Source: Iodobacter sp025352645
GTDB taxonomy: Bacteria > Pseudomonadota > Gammaproteobacteria > Burkholderiales > Chitinibacteraceae
Direction of reading: 5' to 3'
Assembly (NCBI RefSeq): GCF_033446605.1
Contig: NZ_JAWQUO010000005.1
Location: 62,001-126,000, forward strand
Length of the DNA: 64,000 nt
Shown: one piece after another, positions 38,329 through 48,141 of the stretch
Layout: the number at the start of each line of letters is the position of its first letter
Position numbering within the stretch: the stretch's first letter is position 1
Notes under the pieces: model-generated
Databases searched by the model: none
Told to the model about the DNA's origin: nothing
What the model saw: only the letters and a program-made list of their open reading frames with translations
Position numbers and translations under genes: made by a program

Positions 38329-39624
38329 TTATCCGTTATATGGGTGACGCAATACGATAGTTTCATCGCGATCAGGGCCAGTAGAAATGATATCCACCGG
38401 CGCTTCGCAGATTTCTTCAATACGCTTCAGATAAGCGCGCGCATTGGCCGGCAGACCTTCTAACGTTGTTACGCCAACTGTTGATTCTGACCAACCGGGC
38501 ATTTGCTCATAAACTGGCTCGCAACGTGCAATTTGCTCTGCACCAATTGGCAAGATATCGATCAGCTGGCCATCCAGCATATAACCCGTACAAATACTGA
38601 TGGTTTCGATGCTATCCATCACATCTAACTTTGTAACGCATAGGCCAGACACACCATTAATTTGGATGGAGCGTTTCAGCGCAGCCGCATCAAACCAACC
38701 ACAACGACGAGCGCGGCCGGTTACCGAACCAAACTCATGCCCGCGCGAAGCAAGGCCTGCACCTACTTCATCAAACAATTCAGTAGGGAAAGGGCCAGAG
38801 CCCACGCGCGTTGTGTAAGCCTTAACAATACCCAATACATATTGCAGCATTTGTGGGGCAACACCAGCCCCTGCCGAAGCTGCGCCCGCTACGCAATTGC
38901 TCGATGTTACGTAAGGATAGGTACCGTGATCGATATCCAACAAAGTACCCTGCGCACCCTCAAACAGCAGTGGCTGGCCAGCTTTATTCATGTCGTAAAG
39001 CGTGCGTGAAACATCAGCCAACATCGGCTTGATGCGTTCTGCATAGGCCAGGGCTTCGTCATAAACCGTTTGAAAATCGATCTCTGCAGCTTTGAAATAA
39101 TTTTTCAGCGCAAAGTTGTACCAGTCGAGGTTTTCTTTCAACTTGGCGGCAAAGCGCTCTGGATGATACAAATCTTGCAAACGGATAGAACGACGGGCAA
39201 TTTTGTCTTCGTACGCAGGGCCAATACCACGGCCTGTTGTACCAATTTTCATCTCGCCTTTTGCTGCTTCACGCGCCTGATCAATGGCAATGTGATACGG
39301 TAAAATCAAAGGACAAGCCTCTGAAATACGCAAACGGCTAGCAACATCCACGCCAGCAGCTTCTAGCTCATCAATTTCTTTCAGTAATGCTTCTGGCGAA
39401 ATAACTACGCCATTACCAATAAAACATGCTTTGCCCGCATGTAAAATACCAGACGGAATTAGACGTAAGACGGTTTTCTTGCCGCCCACCCACAGTGTAT
39501 GACCGGCATTGTGACCGCCCTGAAAACGAACCACGCCTTGTGCATGATCAGTCAACCAGTCAACGATCTTGCCTTTACCTTCGTCACCCCACTGGGTACC
39601 AATCACGACCACATTTCTGCTCAT
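38329..39624 (-). CDS. purA: Adenylosuccinate synthetase PurA
   Basis: This 431-residue enzyme converts IMP and aspartate to adenylosuccinate using GTP, in AMP synthesis. GTQWGDEGKGK is at residues 9-19, with active-site Asp/His of GDEGKGK and GGHNAGHT, IMP-binding GTTGRGIGPAYEDK and the C-terminal STGPDRDETI. The start is ATG 39624 (MSRNVVVIG); the frame extends 11 codons upstream without similarity. It follows hisZ by 117 bp that include a short GCCCCA hairpin (39699-39714), in the usual Neisseriales order hflC-hisZ-purA. Confidence 0.97.
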   Translation of the reverse strand: MSRNVVVIGTQWGDEGKGKIVDWLTDHAQGVVRFQGGHNAGHTLWVGGKKTVLRLIPSGILHAGKACFIGNGVVISPEALLKEIDELEAAGVDVASRLRISEACPLILPYHIAIDQAREAAKGEMKIGTTGRGIGPAYEDKIARRSIRLQDLYHPERFAAKLKENLDWYNFALKNYFKAAEIDFQTVYDEALAYAERIKPMLADVSRTLYDMNKAGQPLLFEGAQGTLLDIDHGTYPYVTSSNCVAGAASAGAGVAPQMLQYVLGIVKAYTTRVGSGPFPTELFDEVGAGLASRGHEFGSVTGRARRCGWFDAAALKRSIQINGVSGLCVTKLDVMDSIETISICTGYMLDGQLIDILPIGAEQIARCEPVYEQMPGWSESTVGVTTLEGLPANARAYLKRIEEICEAPVDIISTGPDRDETIVLRHPYNG

Positions 39625-39741
39625 GCCAAACCTCACTATTAAAACCAAAGTAAGCAAAACACGCTTATATAATTAACGCGCAATGCACTAACTGGCGCGC
39701 CCCACTTCTGGGGCAAACACACTCAAGAAACTAAAATAGAC

Positions 39742-40893
39742 CTATGCTTTTGCAAGCGGAGCCAGCTGCCATTGCCCATCCAGCAATTTAAGCTCGCGAT
39801 CAACACTCACTTCAGATAAAACCACACCCAAATCAACCATGACGATTTCGCCAGCGCTGCGCAATTCACGAATCGCAAGCAGCAAAGCTGCATCATCCCC
39901 ACTCGGAGCCAATATTCCTGCGCGCAAACAAGGAAACGGCAGCGCAGAAAACTCACGCAAATCCATACTAAAGCCGGTTGCCGGCCGTGAACGACCAAAT
40001 TTTTCGCCCACACTATCATAGCGGCCACCACGGGCAACCGCGTTGGTGAATCCTTTTGCATACGCGGCAAAAACTAAACCGGTATGGTAATAACTGCTGC
40101 GTAATTCAGACAAATCAAAGTGCGCGGCAATGCCACGCAACTGCAAGGCGGCGGTGAGTTGCTCCAAGCTATCAAGTGCCGCCAATATTTTTGGCAACTG
40201 GGGTAGCTTTGCCCGTGCAGCAGCCAGCACTTCGCTACTGCCATAAAAAGAAGGAAGCAGTAATAAGCCTGCCTGTAAATCTGCGGGGATGCCTGCCGTT
40301 GTTTCACGAATAGTGGCGACATCTTTTTGCTGCAGAGCAGCAAACACTTCCGCGCGCTGGTTACCCTGCAAACCCGCAGCATCAGCTAAAGCATCAAACA
40401 AACCAAGATGGCCAATATCCAAACGTGGTGCACTTAAGCCAGCCAAAGCCAAACTTGCAAACATCAGCTCCACCGCTTCTACATCGGCAGCCACACCCAC
40501 ACAGCCATATATTTCCGCCCCGATCTGCCGAGGCTCACGAGTCGACAACACGCCATCAGGCCGAGTATTCACCACTGATCCTGCGTAGCAAAGCCGAGCG
40601 ACGCCTTGGCGATTCAAAATATGTGCATCAATTCTAGCCACTTGCGGGGTGATATCCGCGCGCAAACCCATTTGCCGGCCAGTTAACTCATCAACCAATT
40701 TAAATGTTTTCAAATCAAGCGCACTGTCATCTTGTGTAAACAAAGACTCCACATACTCAATCAGTGGCGGGGCAACTTGCTCGTAACCATAGCAGGCAAA
40801 TAGATCAAGCACCTTGCGCCGCAACGCCTCAATCTGCCGAGCTTCTGAAGGCAAAACGTCGGAAATATACTCGGGTAGTATCCAATTACGCAT
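39742..40893 (-). CDS. hisZ: ATP phosphoribosyltransferase regulatory subunit HisZ
   Basis: This 383-residue HisRS paralogue has class II synthetase motifs (PPLIEYVESL, LVDELTGRQMGLRADITPQVAR, ARGGRYDSVGEKFG) but lacks the anticodon-binding domain. It ends in a short domain of about 60 residues. It forms the octameric enzyme with short HisG, catalysing and controlling the first step of histidine synthesis. No hisG is in the window. A true hisS lies at 48142-49416, so the two roles are separated. The position between hflC and purA is conserved in betaproteobacteria. Confidence 0.95.
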   Translation of the reverse strand: MRNWILPEYISDVLPSEARQIEALRRKVLDLFACYGYEQVAPPLIEYVESLFTQDDSALDLKTFKLVDELTGRQMGLRADITPQVARIDAHILNRQGVARLCYAGSVVNTRPDGVLSTREPRQIGAEIYGCVGVAADVEAVELMFASLALAGLSAPRLDIGHLGLFDALADAAGLQGNQRAEVFAALQQKDVATIRETTAGIPADLQAGLLLLPSFYGSSEVLAAARAKLPQLPKILAALDSLEQLTAALQLRGIAAHFDLSELRSSYYHTGLVFAAYAKGFTNAVARGGRYDSVGEKFGRSRPATGFSMDLREFSALPFPCLRAGILAPSGDDAALLLAIRELRSAGEIVMVDLGVVLSEVSVDRELKLLDGQWQLAPLAKA

Positions 40894-40913
40894 TTAGTTT
40901 TCTTCAAACAAAG

Positions 40914-40943
40914 GCCCGCCCGTACTTGGTGTACGGTGCGGGC
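40914..40943 (-). terminator. GC-rich hairpin between hflC and hisZ
   Basis: GCCCGCCCGTAC pairs with GTACGG-T-GCGGGC (12 bp with one bulged base, five-base loop). On the minus strand CTTTGTTTG follows. It lies 21 bp before the hisZ start and could attenuate hflKC read-through into hisZ. Confidence 0.5.
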
Positions 40944-41160
40944 ACAAGCATCGACTATTTGAAAGTTACTCTAAGCCATTTTAGATTAATGACTCGAGCC
41001 CCATGAAGCAATTCAAACAATCTATTAAAAGAGGTCTAGCCAAACAACAAGGCCAAACCTAAGAGCAATCATAAAGTTATTTTACCACCATTAAGGCCTG
41101 TGGTTTTTGCACTGAGCGAGCAAACTACAAATTCAGCACAAAAAACCAAACAGCAGCCAC

Positions 41161-42030
41161 TTACTTCGCCTTAGGATTCTTCATATATTTAAAGAATTCT
41201 GAGCTAGGATCAACCACCATCACATCGCTCTTCTTGGCAAAGCTTTGCTTATAAGCATCCATGCTCTTATAGAAAGCATAGAATTCTGGATTACGCCCGT
41301 AAGCCTCACCATATATAGCAGCGGCTTTGGCATCGCCCTCACCCTTGATTTGCTGGGCTTTGTTATAAGCATTCGCCAGTGTGACTTCGCGCTGACGATC
41401 CGCATCGGCTTTGATTTTTTCAGCTTCAGCCGAGCCTTCAGCACGCATTTGATTTGCAACCGCTTTACGCTCGGACTGCATACGCTCATAAACAGAATTG
41501 AGCGTGGCATCTTCTAGCTCAACGCGCTTGATGCGCACGTCAATCACTTGCACGCCAATACGGGCCGCATCAGAATCAGCCACTTTGCGGACTGTATCCA
41601 TAACTTCATCACGCTTACCTGAAATCACGTCTTGCACCGTGCGTTTACCAAACTCATCGCGCAGCATATTGTTTACTGTATTACGTAAACGCTCTACTGC
41701 CTTACGTTGATCAACACCGACTGCCTTGTAGTATTTCTCTACATCGACGATTTTCCACTTAATAAAGCTATCCACTTTAACGTTCATTTTTTCAATTGTT
41801 TGGATACGCGCAGGCGTTTCTTCATCAATCGTTAAAATGCGCTTATCAAAGTAGCGAACATCTTGCAATAAAGGGATTTTAAAGTTAATCCCTGGGTTTT
41901 TAATAACCCGAACCGCTTCAGAAAACTGGAATACCACCGCATATTGGCGCTGATCAACAGTAAAGAATGACAATGAGAATACAAACAAAGCCAATAACAC
42001 CAAGGCTAAAGTAGAAAGAACTCGATTCAT
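41161..42030 (-). CDS. hflC: HflC, SPFH-domain regulator of FtsH
   Basis: This 289-residue protein has an N-terminal membrane anchor (LSTLALVLLALFVFSLSFFTV) and a band 7/SPFH domain (QRQYAVVFQFSEAVRVIKNP). A coiled-coil segment with repeated Ala/Glu/Lys (MRAEGSAEAEKIKADADRQR) leads to the C-terminus. With HflK it forms the periplasmic-side cage around the FtsH protease. It lies 12 bp after hflK. Confidence 0.96.
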   Translation of the reverse strand: MNRVLSTLALVLLALFVFSLSFFTVDQRQYAVVFQFSEAVRVIKNPGINFKIPLLQDVRYFDKRILTIDEETPARIQTIEKMNVKVDSFIKWKIVDVEKYYKAVGVDQRKAVERLRNTVNNMLRDEFGKRTVQDVISGKRDEVMDTVRKVADSDAARIGVQVIDVRIKRVELEDATLNSVYERMQSERKAVANQMRAEGSAEAEKIKADADRQREVTLANAYNKAQQIKGEGDAKAAAIYGEAYGRNPEFYAFYKSMDAYKQSFAKKSDVMVVDPSSEFFKYMKNPKAK

Positions 42031-42042
42031 GCTGCTCTCCCC

Positions 42043-43212
42043 TTAGCGGCCGTCGCGCGTTGAAGCGCGAACATTACGATTAACAGCATCATTCGCTGCA
42101 GCAGGCTCAGACACTTTAGCCGCTTCTGCCGAAGCAGGAGCCGCCGCTGGTGTGGTCATTTGCATCAATTTATCCAAGGGCAAGTAGAGCAGATTGCCAT
42201 TTGATTTTTGATCAATTAGCAATTTAGTGGTGTTCTGGAACACCTGCTGCATAGTGTCAAAATACATCCGGTCTCGTGTGACTTGAGGCGCTTTTGCATA
42301 TTCTGTCGCTACCTGCTTAAAGCGAGATGCATCACCTTCTGCCTGCGAAACTACGCGTGAGCGGTAACCTTCTGACTCTTCAGAAAGACGTGCTGCCATA
42401 CCGCCGGCCTTAGGGATCACATCATTTGCGTAAGCCGTACCCTCATTAATCAAACGCGCCTTGTCTTGACGCGCTTTAACCGCATCAGAGAACGCAGCTT
42501 GCACTTGATCAGGCGGCTGTACATCAGAAATATTCACTCGTGAAACAGCCACACCTACGCCATAACGATCCAGCAGGTTTTGGACGATTTCCTTGGTATC
42601 TTCACCGATTTTACCGCGACCTTCATTAAGCACGTAATCAACTTTATTTTTACCCACCACTTCACGGATGGCTGTTTGGGCAATTTGCTTGACCAAATCT
42701 TTAGCATCACGATCGGTAGTACGGTTAAAGAACACAAAGTCATGCGCTGATTTGAGGTTGTATTGCACTTCAAGCCGAACTTCAAGAATATTTTGGTCGC
42801 CCGTTAGCATCATCGATTCGTCTCCAGCACGGCCTTCACCACCTGGTGTGCCGACTTCAAGGCTACGAATTTCAGTCATGTTCACGATTTCACGTGATTC
42901 AATAGGCCAAGGCAGATGCCAATGCAAACCTGGCTTTTCTACCGTTTCTACATAACGGCCAAAACGCATGATCACCGCATTTTCACGCTCATCAACCACA
43001 TAAAACCCAGATGCGGCCCAAAGCACGGCCACAGCAACCGCTACGACAACGGCAGCACCTGCACCAGCGCGGCTACTACCACCGCTAGGCGGCTGGGGTG
43101 AGCCATCTCCGCCGAATAGGCGAGAGATTTTGCTGGTGATATTTCGAATAATTTCATCCAGATCAGGCGGGCCATTACGGCGACCGCCCCATTGCGGGTC
43201 ATTTTGACTCAT
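42043..43212 (-). CDS. hflK: HflK, SPFH-domain regulator of FtsH
   Basis: This 389-residue protein has a Gly/Pro-rich cytoplasmic N-terminus (DPQWGGRRNGPPDLDEIIRN) and one membrane helix (AGAAVVVAVAVAVLWAASGF, about residues 51-70). An SPFH domain (VDERENAVIMRFGRYVETVE) and a coiled coil follow, then a low-complexity tail rich in Ala. It pairs with HflC to control FtsH. Its start overlaps the hflX end by 14 bp. Confidence 0.96.
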   Translation of the reverse strand: MSQNDPQWGGRRNGPPDLDEIIRNITSKISRLFGGDGSPQPPSGGSSRAGAGAAVVVAVAVAVLWAASGFYVVDERENAVIMRFGRYVETVEKPGLHWHLPWPIESREIVNMTEIRSLEVGTPGGEGRAGDESMMLTGDQNILEVRLEVQYNLKSAHDFVFFNRTTDRDAKDLVKQIAQTAIREVVGKNKVDYVLNEGRGKIGEDTKEIVQNLLDRYGVGVAVSRVNISDVQPPDQVQAAFSDAVKARQDKARLINEGTAYANDVIPKAGGMAARLSEESEGYRSRVVSQAEGDASRFKQVATEYAKAPQVTRDRMYFDTMQQVFQNTTKLLIDQKSNGNLLYLPLDKLMQMTTPAAAPASAEAAKVSEPAAANDAVNRNVRASTRDGR

Positions 43213-44323
43213 TAGTTAACTCAGCTGTTTTTAGTGGATGGCTTAAAGCCTCAAGCAGCGCGGCGCGAAGTGCATCGAGCCCTGTCCCTTGGGTAGCACT
43301 CAAACGCACGGCGCAAATTCTACCATACTCGTCATGATCAACACTCGGAGGCATGTCGCGCAGATCAATCTTATTATTGACCATCAATTGTGGAATATGT
43401 TCCGCACCAATCTCACTTAATACTTTATTCACCTCAATAATCTGCATATCACGCAATGGATGATTCACATCCACCACATGCAGCAGTAAATCGGCTTGAA
43501 TCGTTTCTTCTAAAGTAGCATGAAATGCTGCGACTAAAGTATGCGGCAATTGCCGAATAAAACCCACGGTATCCGACAATACAATCGAATGCTCTGGATC
43601 AAGATAAAGCTTTCTAGATGTTGTATCTAATGTTGCAAACAATTGATCCGCAACATAAATCTTTGATTTAGTTAATGCATTAAATAGCGACGATTTACCC
43701 GCATTAGTATAGCCAACAATAGCCACACTAAACTGCCGATTACGCTCACGCGCTCGGCGCTGGGTAGCACGTTGCTTTTGCACCGTAATCAATTGATCTT
43801 TTAGGCGCTTAACCCGTGTACCAAGCAAACGGCGATCGGTTTCTAGCTGAGATTCACCTGGCCCACGCATGCCAATCCCACCTTTTTGTCTTTCAAGGTG
43901 AGTCCAACCGCGGATAAGCCGAGTAGAAATATGCGACAACTGCGCTAATTCAACTTGCAATTTCCCTTCTGCAGTACGCGCACGCTGAGCAAAAATATCT
44001 AAAATCAGCGTAGTACGATCCACAACTCGACATTGCAATACTTTTTCTAAGTTTCGTTCTTGCGAAGGGGAAAGAGCATGGTTAAAAATAACCAACTCCG
44101 CTTCGTGAACGCGCACTACTTCAGCAATTTCTTGAACCTTACCGGTGCCTGCAAAATAAGCACGATCTGGCCTACTGCGCTTACCCTCTACGGTTGCAAG
44201 AATATTTGCACCCGCACTTTCTACCAGTTGAACGAATTCCTCAACACCATCTTGATAATCCACCTCACCAAAATCAAGGCAAACCAAGACAGCCCTGTCT
44301 CCACCCTTATGGCGCTCAAACAT
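43199..44323 (-). CDS. hflX: Ribosome-associated GTPase HflX
   Basis: This 374-residue protein has an N-terminal HflX domain (SRPDRAYFAGTGKVQEIA, FNHALSPSQERNLEKVLQCR), a glycine-rich linker (GGIGMRGPGESQLETDRR) and a GTPase domain (G1 GYTNAGKSS, G3 DTVGF, G4 NKID). It splits stalled 70S ribosomes under stress. ATG 44323 (MFERHKGGD) is chosen; an earlier in-frame start would add eight residues. The hfq-hflX-hflK-hflC order is conserved. Confidence 0.96.
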   Translation of the reverse strand: MFERHKGGDRAVLVCLDFGEVDYQDGVEEFVQLVESAGANILATVEGKRSRPDRAYFAGTGKVQEIAEVVRVHEAELVIFNHALSPSQERNLEKVLQCRVVDRTTLILDIFAQRARTAEGKLQVELAQLSHISTRLIRGWTHLERQKGGIGMRGPGESQLETDRRLLGTRVKRLKDQLITVQKQRATQRRARERNRQFSVAIVGYTNAGKSSLFNALTKSKIYVADQLFATLDTTSRKLYLDPEHSIVLSDTVGFIRQLPHTLVAAFHATLEETIQADLLLHVVDVNHPLRDMQIIEVNKVLSEIGAEHIPQLMVNNKIDLRDMPPSVDHDEYGRICAVRLSATQGTGLDALRAALLEALSHPLKTAELTNESK

Positions 44324-44373
44324 GCATGACCTTTTAATCAAAAACACCGTGCCAAGCTGTTTAGCTCAACACA

Positions 44374-44408
44374 AAAAACCCCGAAAGACCCAGTCAATCG
44401 GGGTTTTT
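44374..44408 (-). terminator. Intrinsic terminator between hfq and hflX
   Basis: AAAAACCCCGA (44374-44384) pairs with TCGGGGTTTTT (44398-44408), flanked by A- and T-runs, so it can work on the minus strand after hfq (stop at 44451). It would let hfq be expressed above hflXKC. Confidence 0.8.
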
Positions 44409-44450
44409 AAACTGTACTACCGTCTATACCTAATGGATCGACAAGATCTA

Positions 44451-44717
44451 TCAAGCATCAACCACTACATCAACAGGAGGCAATTGCCCAGCATGTTCAT
44501 GTGGAATAGAAACAGGGCGAGAAGGCACAACAGTTGAAATCGCGTGCTTGTAAACCATTTGCGTTACGTTATTACGCAACAAAACAACGTACTGGTCAAA
44601 AGACTCGATTTGCCCCTGTAATTTAATCCCATTCACCAAGTAGATGTAAACAGGCACATGCTCTTTACGCAGTACATTCAAGAATGGGTCTTGCAACATT
44701 TGCCCCTTAGCGCTCAT
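44451..44717 (-). CDS. hfq: RNA chaperone Hfq
   Basis: This 88-residue Sm-like protein has KGQMLQDPFLNVLRKEHVPV, the Sm1 motif NGIKLQGQIESFDQYVVLL and Sm2 YKHAISTVVP. A short Pro/Val-rich tail follows. It is a hexamer that pairs small RNAs with mRNAs. The ATG at 44717 has GGAG upstream. The frame extends 34 codons upstream without similarity. Confidence 0.97.
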   Translation of the reverse strand: MSAKGQMLQDPFLNVLRKEHVPVYIYLVNGIKLQGQIESFDQYVVLLRNNVTQMVYKHAISTVVPSRPVSIPHEHAGQLPPVDVVVDA

Positions 44718-44913
44718 TATTTTTTTCTCCAAATTCTTGTTATATCTTGATAGAGACAGTTGGGTCTTACGCTTGTCAGTCCGATGAAAACTTAGCAAAA
44801 AGCACACAAGATCAATCAATAAAGGAGAAAACCATTATTTATTAGCGATAAATAGCGGCATTACCCCCCTCTTCCTTGCTTATTTGCTTTTACGCTTCGT
44901 TTTGCAACGGACT

Positions 44914-44942
44914 GTTATAGTACAAAATGCATTCTATGCCAA
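44914..44942 (-). promoter_or_regulatory. Sigma-70-type promoter upstream of hfq
   Basis: On the minus strand TTGGCA (44942-44937) and TATAAC (44919-44914) are separated by exactly 17 bp, about 200 bp before the hfq ATG, in the spacer after der. This suggests an own hfq transcript with a long 5' leader. Confidence 0.6.
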
Positions 44943-44974
44943 GTGCAAAAATTCCGAAATACTTTCAGACTTTA

Positions 44975-46366
44975 TCAGCGTTTACCGTATTTTTTAGGTT
45001 TACTACCCTTCAGATGCAGCATTGGCATTGCTTTAGCACCGGTCGGTTTTTTGTGCTCGTAAGGATTAACGTTCTTTTTAAACTGCACACGCAACGGTGT
45101 ACCTTGCAAATTGAACATCTTCATAAAATGATGCTCAAGATAGCGCCAATAAGAGTCTGGCACTTTTTCCAAAGCATTACCGTGCACAATCACCACAGGC
45201 GGATTAGTACCACCCTGATGGCAATAACGCATTTTAGGGCGAATTTTGCCAGCAAGCGGTGGTTGTTGACGCTCAAGAGCGATTTCCAAACCACGCGTGA
45301 GCTTAGGTGTAGGAATTTTAATCATTGCAGCGGCATAAGCTTGGTCAATTGAGGCAAATAAATCGCCCACGCCTTGGCCTTTTAACGCTGAAATATAATG
45401 GAATTTGGCGAATTCCAGAAAGCCCAATTTACGATCAATTTCGCGCTTGATCATGTCTTTTTGGAACTGATCTGTGGATTCCCACTTATTGATCGCCACC
45501 ACCAAGGCACGGCCTGTTTCCAGCACAAAGCTAGCAATACGTGCGTCTTGATCCGAGACTTCTTGAGTTGCGTCTAACACCAAAACCGCCACGTTAGCGT
45601 CTTCAACCGCTTGCATGGTTTTGATAACCGAGAATTTCTCGATTACATCGGTGACTTTGCCGCGCTTACGCACACCGGCAGTATCAATAATGGTGTAGTT
45701 GCGATCATTGCGATCAAATTCAATGTAAATCGAATCCCGCGTTGTGCCCGGCTGATCGAAGGCAATCACACGCTCTTCACCCAAAATGGCATTCACCAAG
45801 GTGGATTTACCCACATTAGGACGACCAATAACGGCAAATTTGGGGTGATCAATATCTTCTTCTGGCTCAGGTTCAGGGAAGGCTTCCAGAATTTCATTGA
45901 ATAGCAGACGTACGCCTTCACCGTGCGATGCGGAGATCGCGACGGGATGGCCTAAGCCCAATTCAAAGAAATCGGCACAGACCACGGAGGCATTCATCCC
46001 CTCCACCTTGTTCACCGCAACCCAAACTGGGCAGGTGGACTGGCGTAAGCGATTAGCAATAATTTTATCTTGCGGGGTAATGCCGTTACGACCATCCACA
46101 ATAAAGACAATGCAATCGGCTTCGTCGACGGCTTGCAGCGTTTGCCGCGCCATTTCGAACATGATGCCTTCATCAACCACGGGTTCAAAACCACCCGTAT
46201 CAACAACAAGGTAAGGCTTTTCGCCAACCAGACCGTGCCCGTAGTGACGGTCACGCGTCAGGCCTGGAATATCGTGAACAAGTGCGTCGCGCGATTTGGT
46301 CAGTCGGTTAAATAGCGTGGACTTTCCGACGTTGGGACGACCAACCAGCGCAATTGTAGGTTTCAT
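44975..46366 (-). CDS. der: Double-domain ribosome-assembly GTPase Der (EngA)
   Basis: This 463-residue protein has two GTPase domains, each with GRPNVGKST (residues 8-16 and about 184-192) and with DTGGF / DTAGVR and NKVE / NKWE motifs, followed by a KH-like C-terminal domain. It is essential for 50S subunit maturation. The ATG directly follows the bamB stop (TAAATG), in the order hisS-yfgM-bamB-der shared with E. coli. Confidence 0.97.
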   Translation of the reverse strand: MKPTIALVGRPNVGKSTLFNRLTKSRDALVHDIPGLTRDRHYGHGLVGEKPYLVVDTGGFEPVVDEGIMFEMARQTLQAVDEADCIVFIVDGRNGITPQDKIIANRLRQSTCPVWVAVNKVEGMNASVVCADFFELGLGHPVAISASHGEGVRLLFNEILEAFPEPEPEEDIDHPKFAVIGRPNVGKSTLVNAILGEERVIAFDQPGTTRDSIYIEFDRNDRNYTIIDTAGVRKRGKVTDVIEKFSVIKTMQAVEDANVAVLVLDATQEVSDQDARIASFVLETGRALVVAINKWESTDQFQKDMIKREIDRKLGFLEFAKFHYISALKGQGVGDLFASIDQAYAAAMIKIPTPKLTRGLEIALERQQPPLAGKIRPKMRYCHQGGTNPPVVIVHGNALEKVPDSYWRYLEHHFMKMFNLQGTPLRVQFKKNVNPYEHKKPTGAKAMPMLHLKGSKPKKYGKR

Positions 46367-47506
46367 TTATTTAGCGCCCTGCTTTAGGCCTATTGAAAAA
46401 ACATTACCAGCGAGCGTTTGCATAATGAAATGCTCGCCAGCGACAAGCGGAGAAACAGCGATACGTGCGCCATCTGTAGCCAGTTGAGCGACAAAACTAC
46501 CGTCTTCCGTATTTAAATAATGGGTATAGCCTTCAAAATCAGCCACAACCAAATATTTACCCAGCAAGGCCGGAGCCGAGACTGAGCGAGCAGCCAATTT
46601 ATCTTGACGCCAAACACTACGGCCACTGTCACGCTCAAAGGCGTTGACATTACCCGCAGCATCTACCGCATAGACATAGCGATAATCCATCGCTAAACCA
46701 GACCAGCTCGATAATTCACGTGTCCAAGCGGCACTGCCACTTGCTGCATCAAAGCAGGCAACACGCCCCTGATAGGCAACGGCGCAAACCATACGGCCAT
46801 CTACTACAGGAGGTGCCACCACATCGGTGACACGTTCAAGCTCAGTCGCGCCACGCGGAACTGCCACAGGGCTATCCCACTTTACACGACCGTCTTGCAA
46901 TGAGAGGGCAACTAAACGCCCACCCGACATACCAGCATAAACCACATCACCAGAAATAGTGACGGCGGCATAGTTTCGTAAAATTAATGAAGGCAATTGC
47001 TTTTGGTATTGCCACAACTGTTTGCCATCTGCACCCGCATAGGCACTGATTCGACCATCACCGGTTTTAACCACCACAATGCCATTACTTACAGCAGGAG
47101 GTGCCATAATTTCGCTAGAAGCTTGCGTTTTCCAGAGGAATTTTCCAGTACGATCATAGGCAAGCACTACGCCCTTAATAGAGCCTACCGCCACGACATC
47201 TGCACCTAGACCAACACCACCGGCAATGGCTTGCTCAGTTTTGATCTGCCAGCGGCTTTGCCCAGTCACAACATCCAAAGCTTGCAGCTTATCAGGTGCG
47301 CCAGCAACCACTAGTAGCTCAGCATCGACAGCCGGTACAAAGCGGAACAATGTTTTGTCACCAACCGATGCACGCCATTGGGTCGTCACAGGCAATGTTT
47401 GCGCCACAACGGGCAAAGGCGATGGCTCTGGTGCATTGCTAACCGTGCCGCAAGCAGATAAAGCCAGTACAGAAGACGCTACAACAATGCGATAAAGAGC
47501 TTGCAT
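46367..47506 (-). CDS. bamB: Outer-membrane assembly lipoprotein BamB
   Basis: This 379-residue lipoprotein has signal peptide YRIVVASSVLALSACG with lipobox LSAC (Cys19). Repeated PQQ-type blades follow (ALDVVTGQSRWQ, AYAGADGKQLWQY, CFDAASGSAAWT), forming an eight-bladed propeller. It supports BamA in inserting outer-membrane proteins, such as the TpsB and porin encoded here. It overlaps yfgM by one base. Confidence 0.96.
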   Translation of the reverse strand: MQALYRIVVASSVLALSACGTVSNAPEPSPLPVVAQTLPVTTQWRASVGDKTLFRFVPAVDAELLVVAGAPDKLQALDVVTGQSRWQIKTEQAIAGGVGLGADVVAVGSIKGVVLAYDRTGKFLWKTQASSEIMAPPAVSNGIVVVKTGDGRISAYAGADGKQLWQYQKQLPSLILRNYAAVTISGDVVYAGMSGGRLVALSLQDGRVKWDSPVAVPRGATELERVTDVVAPPVVDGRMVCAVAYQGRVACFDAASGSAAWTRELSSWSGLAMDYRYVYAVDAAGNVNAFERDSGRSVWRQDKLAARSVSAPALLGKYLVVADFEGYTHYLNTEDGSFVAQLATDGARIAVSPLVAGEHFIMQTLAGNVFSIGLKQGAK

Positions 47507-48138
47507 TAAGAATTCCCCAGAGCTTCCAGTTTCACTTCCACGAATTTCACGTTTGGCGCATCTTTTGGCAATTTAGCTACGGCTTGCTTGTAAGACTCAC
47601 GCGCAGCGACTTTATCACCCTTCAATAGCAATACATCGCCTTTAGCCTCAAAGAACAAACCTGCAAAACCATTTTCTTCATTCGATTTTAATGTGAGCAA
47701 AGCATCGTCAAACTTTTTTTGATCTAATTGCACAGCGGCTAAACGTAGACGTGCGGCATCGCGTAAGCCCGCTTCTTTAGCACTAGCAATCACCCACTGC
47801 AATTGAGTGATTGCTGTGGGTGCATCGCCAGCGCTGAGGCTGGTTTTTGCCAACAACAGCGCAGCACGTGGTGTATACGCTGAGCTGGCGTACTCTTTTT
47901 TCAATGACTCAACCGCCGTTTTAAGCTTAGCTACGTCTTTTGCCTCGGCCAGTTTATCAAGCTCTGCATATAACACCCCCGCTTTAGCGGATTGTGATTC
48001 TACGTAAGCGTTCCAGCCCTTCCAAGCCGAATATCCCACCAAAACAATCAGCAAACCCACTGCAATAGACTTACCCCAACCATCCCAGAAGGCTTTGATT
48101 TCGGCAATTTGTTCTTGTTCTTGTAGATCGAAAGCCAT
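47506..48138 (-). CDS. yfgM: YfgM-like TPR protein (periplasmic chaperone network)
   Basis: This 210-residue protein has a cytoplasmic N-terminus (QEQEQIAEIKAFWDGWGKS), one membrane helix (IAVGLLIVLVGYSAWKGW, about residues 25-42) and a helical TPR domain (YTPRAALLLAKTSLSAGDAP). YfgM associates with the SecYEG translocon and PpiD and passes substrates to periplasmic chaperones. It lies between hisS and bamB as in E. coli and is probably cotranscribed. Confidence 0.93.
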   Translation of the reverse strand: MAFDLQEQEQIAEIKAFWDGWGKSIAVGLLIVLVGYSAWKGWNAYVESQSAKAGVLYAELDKLAEAKDVAKLKTAVESLKKEYASSAYTPRAALLLAKTSLSAGDAPTAITQLQWVIASAKEAGLRDAARLRLAAVQLDQKKFDDALLTLKSNEENGFAGLFFEAKGDVLLLKGDKVAARESYKQAVAKLPKDAPNVKFVEVKLEALGNS

Positions 48139-48141
48139 TTT

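Noticed and set aside
39742..40893. HisZ considered as a second histidyl-tRNA synthetase
   Set aside because: It lacks the anticodon-binding domain and occupies the conserved hisZ place next to purA; the true hisS is at 48142-49416.
44927..45352. A 141-codon plus-strand frame at the end of der
   Set aside because: Mostly antisense to der; the start lies in the hfq promoter region; no family recognised.
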